Shown here: positions 8,650 through 13,338 of the stretch, piece after piece
How positions within the stretch are numbered: position 1 is the stretch's first letter
Layout of the letters: the number at the start of each line of letters is the position of its first letter
NCBI GenBank assembly: GCA_030599055.1
Contig: JAUVOS010000043.1
Span: 1 to 13,735 of the forward strand
DNA: 13,735 nt
Direction of reading: 5' to 3'
Origin: Lutibacter sp.
GTDB taxonomy: Bacteria > Bacteroidota > Bacteroidia > Flavobacteriales > Flavobacteriaceae
Program-made: the position numbers and the translations under genes
Notes under the pieces: generated by a model
Told to the model about the DNA's origin: nothing
Seen by the model: only the letters and a program-made list of their open reading frames with translations
The model's database searches: none

Positions 8650-8674
8650 CAAAATTACTTAAATATTATTTAAG
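8650..8674 (-). promoter_or_regulatory. Desaturase promoter box with abutting palindrome
   Basis: The minus strand reads TAATTTTG at 8650-8657, a full TAnnTTTG -7 match about 55 bases upstream of the desaturase ATG. Immediately upstream (8658-8674) is a perfect inverted repeat, CTTAAAT-att-ATTTAAG, within the spacer where RNA polymerase would bind. This is where a repressor operator would be expected, but the region is AT-rich and no regulator is encoded nearby. The nearest upstream TTG is 26 bases from the box, beyond the usual range. Confidence 0.45.
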
Positions 8675-8685
8675 ATTTACACACA

Positions 8686-8715
8686 AAAAAAGGGAACCCT
8701 AAGATTCCCTTTTTT
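8686..8715. terminator. Bidirectional hairpin terminator A
   Basis: An 11-bp inverted repeat (AAAAAAGGGAA at 8686-8696, TTCCCTTTTTT at 8705-8715) has an 8-base loop and T-runs on both strands. It closes the scarred region on its left side and would stop minus-strand transcription from the Fic remnant before the desaturase promoter. It is nearly identical to hairpin B at 9075-9102. Confidence 0.75.
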
Positions 8716-8744
8716 GCAATTTGAATGATATTAATACCAAGTCT

Positions 8745-8768
8745 TTTTGTGCCGAATTTTGTGCCGAA
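8745..8768. repeat. 12-bp perfect tandem duplication
   Basis: Two head-to-tail copies of TTTTGTGCCGAA occur at 8745-8756 and 8757-8768. On the minus strand this reads in frame as F-G-T-K-F-G-T-K within a 33-codon stretch that has no start codon. It lies between the Fic remnant and hairpin A. Confidence 0.7.
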
Positions 8769-8793
8769 ATAATTACTTTCTTGTAGAAACTAG

Positions 8794-8967
8794 CTAAAAT
8801 ATAGCCACATACTCGCTGAAAATATAAATTCTATTTCGTTTGTATCCCGTTAATTCAGATAGAATCCCTAATTTTTGAAAATCATTAATTAACCTTATAG
8901 CAGTTGAAGTTGCTATATTTAATGATGTCGCAACTTCTTTACTGTCTAATATGGGGGTTTTATATTT
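8794..8967 (-). pseudogene. 3' remnant of a Fic-family gene (C-terminal winged-helix only)
   Basis: These 57 codons and a TAG stop encode KYKTPILDSKEVATS ... STAIRLINDFQKLGIL ... LTGYKRNRIYIF-SEYVAIF. This matches the C-terminal winged helix of Fic-family AMP/UMP-transferases (pattern S-K-x-A ... A-x-x-L-I ... L-x-x-L-G-I-L ... T-G-x-K-R-N-R-x-Y). An in-frame TAA at 8968-8970 closes the frame upstream. No start codon exists, and the catalytic Fic core (HPFxxGNGR) is absent from the window, so this is a truncated leftover rather than a gene. In full proteins this domain lies after the catalytic core. Fic genes are frequent cargo of mobile islands, which fits the other scars around it. Family identification is from memory of the pattern; non-function is near certain. 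Confidence 0.7.
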
Positions 8968-9037
8968 TTATTTAGAGCGTTAAGTGAAAATATAAATAAT
9001 TATAATTTTAGTTTGGCTTTGTAATGAAAATATAAAT
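8817..9037. repeat. Three dispersed copies of a 13-bp AT-rich word
   Basis: TGAAAATATAAAT occurs exactly at 8817-8829, 8985-8997 and 9025-9037, all in the same orientation. The first lies inside the Fic remnant; the other two are 40 bases apart in the non-coding stretch upstream of it. Flanking bases are not conserved, so this may be chance in AT-rich DNA or a residue of local duplication. Confidence 0.4.
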
Positions 9038-9074
9038 ACTGTGAAACACAAAGTATAGAAACAAATAAGCATGA

Positions 9075-9102
9075 AAAAAGGGAATCTTAAGATTCCCTTT
9101 TT
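9075..9102. terminator. Bidirectional hairpin terminator B beside a tRNA-Asp 3'-end copy
   Basis: A perfect 28-base palindrome (9075-9102, centred at 9088/9089) gives a stem of about 12 bp with A- and T-tracts on the outside. It differs from hairpin A at only a few bases. It is followed at once by GCGGTCTGG (9103-9111), the same nine bases that end the tRNA-Asp gene at 10943-10951, where a third hairpin also directly precedes them. It therefore looks like the terminator of a lost or displaced tRNA-Asp. Confidence 0.7.
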
Positions 9103-9170
9103 GCGGTCTGGTTCCGACGATAGGGTCGGAATTCTGACTTCCGATATGGAGGAACGTCAGAAATGAGACT
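9103..9170. other. Compact folded element containing a tRNA-Asp 3'-end copy (candidate att scar or structured RNA)
   Basis: After GCGGTCTGG (9103-9111) come two abutting hairpins. The first is TTCCGAC/GTCGGAA (9112-9118/9125-9131, 7 bp, 6-base loop). The second is TTCTGAC-TTCC/GGAA-c-GTCAGAA (9132-9142/9151-9162, 11 bp with one bulge, 8-base loop). Bases 9105-9109 can also pair with 9166-9170 (four Watson-Crick pairs plus one G-T), closing a three-way junction. It is visibly richer in GC than its surroundings. In the minus-strand sense the element ends in CCAGACCGC and runs directly into terminator B, as a tRNA would, but it lacks a recognisable anticodon arm and T-loop. It could be an integration scar, an RNA, or a degenerate tRNA. 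Confidence 0.5.
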
Positions 9171-9443
9171 GTGAATATTTTTTAGATTTTTGAGCTTCTT
9201 TTCTATTAACCTCAGCTTGACTTGATTTTTCAATAGTTAAATATTTTTTTATACTTTTACAATGTAAGTTAGAAATGATTTACAACTTTTTCTCATCTCA
9301 TTAGATTTTTCTTTTGAGGTGAGTTTGTTTTCAACTCTATCCTAGACTTATAAAGTTAAAATTTTCAAAAAATTATGTAATTTAGCTCAAGAATAACAAA
9401 AGTTCAACAATAGTAATAATTTGCTAGCTCTAAAACGAATACT
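9163..9443. other. AT-rich stretch upstream of the lipoprotein gene; no gene seen
   Basis: No complete gene is visible here on either strand. On the minus strand 40 codons (9157-9279, ending YSQSHF and TGA inside the folded element) read as a lysine- and glutamate-rich helix but have no start codon, so they may be the tail of a lost gene or chance. The plus-strand promoter of the lipoprotein gene should lie near 9340-9430; I found no full TAnnTTTG match there. Confidence 0.4.
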
Positions 9444-10607
9444 ATGAAAATTCTTGCTTTAATCCTTTTTACATTTTTAATTATAAGCACAAGTTGTGAT
9501 AAAGACGACAATGATACTATCCCCACATTATCGAGCCTTGAAATAACAGATATTACACCCTCTACAGCAACAAGCGGAGGAAATATTACTAATGATGGAG
9601 GAAGCAATGTTACAGCTAGAGGTGTATGTTGGAGTACATCATCAAACCCAACCACTAGTAATAGTCATACAAGCAATGGTACAGGCACAGGTGGTTTTAC
9701 AAGTTTATTAACTGGGTTGACAGAAGACACAACCTATTATGTTAGGGCTTATGCAACTAATAGTGAAGGAGCTGTTTATGGTAATGAAGAAATATTTAAA
9801 ACAGAAATAAATGTAACTCTACCAACAGTTTCCACAAACTCAATCACCAACATAACCCAAACTACAGCAACAAGTGGTGGAAACATAACAAGTGATGGTG
9901 GAAGTAATGTTACTGCCAGAGGTGTTTGTTGGACTACTTCACAGAATCCGACAACAAGTGATAATACCACAAATAATGGTATAGGAATAGGTGGCTTTAC
10001 AAGTTTATTAACAGGGTTGACAGAAGACACAACCTATTACGTTAGGGCTTATGCTGTTAATAGTGAAGGAACTGCCTATGGATTTCAAAAACAGTTTATT
10101 CCTAGTTACTGGGTTGGTAGCCCACCTGCAATCTCTTGTCCTTTGGACGTTACATCAAATAGCGAACCTGGTGTATGCGGTGCTGTCATAAACTTTGCTG
10201 ATGCTTCGGCCATAGATACAGAAGATGGTGCTTTAACCACAACACAAACTATGGGGCCAGTTAGTGGTAGTGTATTCCCAATAGGTAATACAATTATCAT
10301 ATTCTCTGCGACAGATAGTGATGAAAATACTGTAACTTGTAATTTCACAGTAGCTATTAATGACTTAGAACCTCCTATAGCTATGTGCCAAGATTTTACA
10401 ATTGAATTAGATGCTAGCGGTATGGCTAATATCATACCTACTGATATTGATGCAGGTTCTACAGATAATTGTACATTTACTATGTCAGTAATCCCTAATT
10501 CATTTAGCTATGCTGATGTCGGTGAAAATATAGTAACGCTTACAGTAACCGATGTTTCTGGAAATACAGCGACTTGTGTTGCTACAGTAACCGTAGAAGA
10601 CAATTAA
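9444..10607 (+). CDS. Cell-surface lipoprotein with two FN3-like repeats and two HYR-like modules
   Basis: The protein has 387 residues. Residues 1-18 form a lipoprotein signal with the lipobox ISTSC (Cys18), followed by an acidic linker (DKDDND) of the kind that favours surface export in Bacteroidota. Residues 27-120 and 127-220 are two fibronectin-III-like repeats in exact 100-residue register (TATSGGNIT, GSNVTARGVCW, GLTEDTTYYVRAYA). Residues 229-308 match a HYR domain (ISCPLDV ... DTEDGALTTTQT ... FSATDSDENTVTC). Residues 311-387 form a further HYR-like module (MCQDFTIELDASG ... DNCTF ... VSGNTATC). These are adhesive or structural beta modules; no catalytic site is seen. The protein stops right after VTVEDN, where longer relatives usually continue with more HYR repeats, so it may be shortened. 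It has no T9SS domain. The start is the only ATG before the lipobox. It is the only intact protein gene between the two tRNA-Asp 3' ends. Confidence 0.82.
   Translation: MKILALILFTFLIISTSCDKDDNDTIPTLSSLEITDITPSTATSGGNITNDGGSNVTARGVCWSTSSNPTTSNSHTSNGTGTGGFTSLLTGLTEDTTYYVRAYATNSEGAVYGNEEIFKTEINVTLPTVSTNSITNITQTTATSGGNITSDGGSNVTARGVCWTTSQNPTTSDNTTNNGIGIGGFTSLLTGLTEDTTYYVRAYAVNSEGTAYGFQKQFIPSYWVGSPPAISCPLDVTSNSEPGVCGAVINFADASAIDTEDGALTTTQTMGPVSGSVFPIGNTIIIFSATDSDENTVTCNFTVAINDLEPPIAMCQDFTIELDASGMANIIPTDIDAGSTDNCTFTMSVIPNSFSYADVGENIVTLTVTDVSGNTATCVATVTVEDN
9541..10090 (+). repeat. 300-bp in-frame tandem repeat inside the lipoprotein gene
   Basis: Bases from about 9541 repeat with an exact 300-base offset, corresponding to the two FN3-like units. 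The downstream halves are nearly identical: 9691-9754 versus 9991-10054 differ at only three bases over 64, all third-codon-position silent changes. The upstream halves have diverged more. This uneven pattern suggests recent gene conversion or strong constraint on the second half of each unit. Confidence 0.8.
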
Positions 10608-10905
10608 CTCTTGTGGGTATTTGTAGATGTTGTAGAAGTGTAGATGCTGTTCTTGAAGAATATGAAGTAACTTTTACTTAAAAGAAGTTATTAGCTGGCT
10701 AGTGTAAGAGTGAAAATAGATTTTCTTGAATAGGATAAACCGGAAAGGCTTGGAAATTCTATCAAACAAGGTTTTAATGTAGATGAATGGTTAAAAAATA
10801 AATGCAACCCAAAGTTAAAAGTTGCAACCCTATTGTATGCCTCATTATATTGTTATGGTCTGTTAAATGACGCCATGAAAAATGGATAAGTCTTTGATTT
10901 ACAGC
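10608..10905. other. Non-coding stretch between lipoprotein gene and tRNA-Asp
   Basis: No gene can be supported here. A plus-strand run of about 49 codons (from about 10740 to a TAA near 10888, containing GFNVDEWLKNKC and LLYASLYCYGLL) reads protein-like but has no usable start codon and follows a stop, so at most it is another gene fragment. The 8-mer TGCAACCC occurs twice close together around 10803-10830. No terminator for the lipoprotein gene was recognised directly after its stop. Confidence 0.35.
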
Positions 10906-10909
10906 ATAA

Positions 10910-10941
10910 AAAAAGAGAACCAAATTAATGATTCTCTTTTT
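10910..10941 (-). terminator. Terminator of tRNA-Asp (hairpin C)
   Basis: A 10-bp inverted repeat (AAAAAGAGAA at 10910-10919, TTCTCTTTTT at 10932-10941) with a 12-base loop lies two bases beyond the mature 3' end of the minus-strand tRNA, with T7 following on that strand. It resembles hairpins A and B in design and position but differs in stem sequence (GAGAA instead of GGGAA). Confidence 0.8.
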
Positions 10942-10943
10942 AG

Positions 10944-11017
10944 CGGTCTGGACGAGACTCGAACTCGCGACCCCCTGCGTGACAGGCAGGTATTCTAACC
11001 AACTGAACTACCAGACC
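10944..11017 (-). tRNA. tRNA-Asp (anticodon GUC)
   Basis: The 74 bases fold as a complete cloverleaf. The acceptor stem is GGTCTGG/CCAGACC with discriminator G73, as expected for Asp. The D-arm contains AGTTGGT. The anticodon arm is CCTGC-CTGTCAC-GCAGG with GTC at the 34-36 position (plus-strand bases 10981-10983). The T-arm is GCGAG-TTCGAGT-CTCGT. CCA is not encoded, which is usual in Bacteroidota. It has its own promoter and terminator. Its last nine transcribed-side bases are repeated at 9103-9111 in the same orientation, as in tRNA-targeted integration. Confidence 0.97.
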
Positions 11018-11036
11018 CTGCTTTATTAAGCGGTTG

Positions 11037-11068
11037 CAAATATAAATGGTTTTTTATGAATCTACCAA
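11037..11068 (-). promoter_or_regulatory. tRNA-Asp promoter
   Basis: On the minus strand a -33 TTG (11066-11068) and a -7 box TATATTTG (11037-11044) are separated by 21 bases, within the 17-23 range known for flavobacterial promoters. The box lies about 20 bases upstream of the mature tRNA 5' end. This is the best-formed promoter in the window. Confidence 0.75.
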
Positions 11069-11323
11069 ACAATTGTATTTTTTTTTAAAGCTAGATTAAA
11101 TATAAAAATATTTTGATAAGCAAAATTTCATTATTGTTTCTTGTTTCTCGCCTTTTATTCCTTATTTCTAGAAGCATATATTCAAAATCTGCTGTGTATA
11201 AAAGGAGCTTCAGGAGTTCAACAAACTAATGGTTTCTATTTTTAACCCCTTTTTAACACTCCTTTTACTACCATTTTCGCAATTTGCGATGCCTTAAAAA
11301 AACATAATTTTAAATCTATTAGG
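11069..11323 (+). other. Leader region upstream of moxR
   Basis: These roughly 250 bases between the tRNA-Asp promoter and moxR contain no coding signal on either strand. The promoter of the moxR operon should lie here, but I found no full TTG/TAnnTTTG pair. A 13-base perfect palindrome, TCGCAATTTGCGA (11277-11289), lies 34 bases before the moxR ATG and may be an operator or a short RNA hairpin. The ATG is preceded by AGG without a clear Shine-Dalgarno, as usual here. Confidence 0.4.
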
Positions 11324-12328
11324 ATGGAAAACACAAATGAAAATGTAGATATCAAAGCATTAAATGAAAGAATAGCTTCTGAAAGTGCATTTATCGATAT
11401 TTTATTTTTGGAAATTAATAAAGTAATTGTCGGACAAAAAAATATGATTGAACGCTTGCTAATCGGATTGTTGGGAAACGGACATATTCTATTGGAAGGG
11501 GTCCCGGGTCTTGCAAAAACCCTTGCAATTAGCACTTTATCGCAAGCTGTTGATGCAGATTTTAGTCGTGTGCAATTTACACCTGACCTTTTGCCAGCAG
11601 ATGTAATTGGAACGATGATTTACAACATTAAAGAAAATGATTTTAGCATTAAAAAAGGACCTGTTTTCGCCAATTTTGTGTTAGCTGATGAAATTAATCG
11701 TGCGCCCGCCAAAGTACAATCAGCACTTTTGGAAGCCATGCAAGAGCGACAAATTACCATTGGAGATACTACTTTTAAATTAGATGAGCCTTTTTTGGTA
11801 ATGGCTACTCAAAATCCAATTGAGCAAGAAGGAACTTACCCATTACCCGAAGCACAAGTAGATCGTTTTATGCTAAAAGTTGTAATAGACTATCCGAGTA
11901 TGAATGACGAACAACTAATTATGCGTCAAAATATGAAAGGCGCGTTCGAAAAAGTGAATTCAGTAGTAGGTTTGCAGCAAATTAAAAACGCTCGTGAAGC
12001 AGTTCGTGAAGTATATATGGATGAGAAAATCGAAAAATATATATTAGATATTGTTTTTGCAACTCGTAATCCGGAAAAATATAATTTACCGGAACTTAAA
12101 GACTTAATCAGTTTTGGGGCTTCTCCAAGAGGAAGTATTAACCTAGCAATTGCAGCAAAATGTTACGCATTTATAAAACGTCGCGGTTATGTAGTTCCTG
12201 AAGATGTTCGTGCCATAGTAATGGATGTTTTACGTCACCGTATCGGAATCACCTACGAGGCTGAAGCCGAAAACATGACTTCTGAAGATATTATTCATAA
12301 GATTATTAATGAAGTGGAAGTGCCTTAG
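11324..12328 (+). CDS. moxR: MoxR-family AAA+ ATPase
   Basis: The protein has 334 residues, a normal MoxR length, and is cytosolic with no signal or membrane segment. Visible motifs: Walker A GVPGLAKT (59-66), Walker B LADEINR (120-126), sensor 1 with ATQNPIEQEGTYPLPEAQ (161-178, Asn164), the Arg181 finger in VDRF, and sensor 2 SPRG (267-270). A C-terminal helical lid follows. MoxR ATPases act as chaperones that activate or assemble VWA-domain partners; the next gene is the customary DUF58 partner. The ATG at 11324 follows AGG; no alternative start is better. It is the first gene of a plus-strand operon that in relatives continues to batA-batB-batC. A hairpin overlaps its stop codon. Confidence 0.95.
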   Translation: MENTNENVDIKALNERIASESAFIDILFLEINKVIVGQKNMIERLLIGLLGNGHILLEGVPGLAKTLAISTLSQAVDADFSRVQFTPDLLPADVIGTMIYNIKENDFSIKKGPVFANFVLADEINRAPAKVQSALLEAMQERQITIGDTTFKLDEPFLVMATQNPIEQEGTYPLPEAQVDRFMLKVVIDYPSMNDEQLIMRQNMKGAFEKVNSVVGLQQIKNAREAVREVYMDEKIEKYILDIVFATRNPEKYNLPELKDLISFGASPRGSINLAIAAKCYAFIKRRGYVVPEDVRAIVMDVLRHRIGITYEAEAENMTSEDIIHKIINEVEVP

Positions 12329-12345
12329 AAATGCAAGGCATTTCT
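12327..12345 (+). other. Hairpin overlapping the moxR stop codon
   Basis: AGAAATGC/GCATTTCT (12327-12334/12338-12345) forms a perfect 8-bp stem with a 3-base loop, starting within the TAG stop of moxR (12326-12328). No T-run follows directly, so it is not a classical terminator; it may slow decay or partly attenuate expression of the DUF58 gene. Confidence 0.5.
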
Positions 12346-12359
12346 GTTCCGAGTTCTTT

Positions 12360-12419
12360 GTTTAAGGTTTCGAGTTGGATAACGAACAACTTTAAACTTT
12401 AAACTTTAAACCTTAAACT
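12360..12419 (+). repeat. Heptamer array and inverted repeat in the moxR-DUF58 spacer
   Basis: Four to five units of ACTTTAA/ACCTTAA (period 7) cover 12389-12419. The last part also forms the right arm of a perfect 11-bp inverted repeat (GTTTAAGGTTT at 12360-12370, AAACCTTAAAC at 12408-12418), with a smaller GTTG/CAAC pair inside. The array ends 4 bases before the TTG start of the DUF58 gene, so its length or fold could affect translation initiation. Confidence 0.65.
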
Positions 12420-12422
12420 ATT

Positions 12423-13286
12423 TTGAATACATCCGATATACTAAAAAAAGTACGTAAGATAGAGATCAAAACCCGCCGGTTGTCTGATCATATCTTTAGT
12501 GGAGAATACCACAGTTCTTTTAAAGGGCGCGGCATGACTTTTTCAGAAGTACGCCAGTATCAATATGGAGATGATATTCGAAATATAGATTGGAATGTCA
12601 CCGCACGCTATAACGAACCTTTTGTTAAGGTATTTGAAGAAGAGCGTGAATTAACCATGCTTTTGATGGTCGATGTCAGCGGATCAGAATCCTTTGGAAC
12701 CCAAAACCAATGTAAAAAGGATACACTTACAGAAATTGCAGCAACCTTAGCTTTTTCTGCAATTCAGAACAATGATAAGGTAGGCTTGTTGCTGTTTTCT
12801 GATGAAATAGAATTATATATCCCACCCAAAAAAGGACGTAGTCATGTGTTGCGAATTATTAGGGAATTAATAGAATTTCATCCAAAGAGCAAAAAGACAA
12901 ATATCACCAATGCATTAGAGTTCTTATCAGGTGTTACAAAGAAAAAAGCCATTGTTTTTATACTTTCTGATTTTATGGATAGTGATTATGAAAAAGCATT
13001 AAAAATAGTGGGCAAAAAACACGATTTAACAGGGATTCATATCTATGATAAAAGAGAAATGGAAATTCCAAATTTAGGTTTAGTTCCTGTTTGGGATGCC
13101 GAAACAGGTAAAACACATTATGTAAATACGGCATCTAAAAAAGTGAGAAGGAATTATAAAGCCTTTTTTCTGAAAAATGTAGATTACTTTAAAACGGTTT
13201 TTGCTAAAAGTGGATCGGGAATTATTACGACTCGTACCGATCAAGATTATGTAAAACAATTATTAGGGTATTTTAAACACAGATAA
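12423..13286 (+). CDS. DUF58 (VWA-like) protein of the MoxR/Bat operon
   Basis: The protein has 287 residues with no signal peptide or membrane helix. The N-terminal region KVRKIEIKTRRLSDHIFSGEYHSSFKGRGM and YQYGDDIRNIDWNVTAR (residues 46-62) is the DUF58 signature. A von Willebrand A-like fold follows with the metal-binding motif D84-V-S86-G-S88, a conserved FSAIQNNDKVGLLLFSD (111-127) and LSDF with Asp183. By family knowledge the protein is the VWA-like partner of the upstream MoxR ATPase; its exact task in the Bat complex is not settled. The start is TTG at 12423-12425: there is no upstream ATG in frame, and family members align from this point (M-x-T-x-x-(I/L)-L-K-K-V-R-K). It lies 94 bases after moxR, and the next gene starts 52 bases after its stop. 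Confidence 0.93.
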   Translation: MNTSDILKKVRKIEIKTRRLSDHIFSGEYHSSFKGRGMTFSEVRQYQYGDDIRNIDWNVTARYNEPFVKVFEEERELTMLLMVDVSGSESFGTQNQCKKDTLTEIAATLAFSAIQNNDKVGLLLFSDEIELYIPPKKGRSHVLRIIRELIEFHPKSKKTNITNALEFLSGVTKKKAIVFILSDFMDSDYEKALKIVGKKHDLTGIHIYDKREMEIPNLGLVPVWDAETGKTHYVNTASKKVRRNYKAFFLKNVDYFKTVFAKSGSGIITTRTDQDYVKQLLGYFKHR

Positions 13287-13295
13287 AAGCCCCCT

Positions 13296-13318
13296 AAATC
13301 CCTCACAAAAGAGGATTT
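13296..13318 (+). other. Small bulged hairpin between DUF58 gene and next gene
   Basis: AAATCC(C)TC at 13296-13304 pairs with GAGGATTT at 13311-13318, leaving a 6-base loop and one bulged C. It follows the C-rich word GCCCCCTAAATCCC that I recognise as a common dispersed intergenic motif in flavobacteria. It has only a short T-run, so strong termination is unlikely. Confidence 0.35.
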
Positions 13319-13338
13319 TGGTGTAGGTTGAAAATAGA

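Noticed and set aside
9103..9170. Second functional tRNA gene
   Set aside because: Only the acceptor 3' end matches tRNA-Asp; there is no T-loop, no proper anticodon arm and no promoter box upstream on the minus strand. Kept as an unexplained folded element instead.
9541..10090. Regular repeats as a possible CRISPR array
   Set aside because: The 300-base period is in frame and encodes FN3-like domains; there are no short repeats with unique spacers and no cas genes.
9404..10435. Three minus-strand open frames opposite the lipoprotein gene (9404-9655, 9776-10030, 10106-10435)
   Set aside because: They are antisense shadows of a gene with clear domains, lack recognisable features and owe their length to the repetitive Thr/Ser/Gly-rich sense sequence.
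10740..10890. 49-codon plus-strand protein-like run
   Set aside because: No start codon, preceded by stops in frame, and not recognisable as a known family; too short to call a pseudogene with confidence.
8595..11017. Prophage or complete integrative element
   Set aside because: No integrase, transposase, structural phage gene or mobilisation gene is visible; only scars consistent with past insertion.
11242..11535. 97-codon minus-strand frame over the moxR start
   Set aside because: It overlaps the well-supported N-terminal part of MoxR in antisense and has no matching promoter or protein-like pattern.
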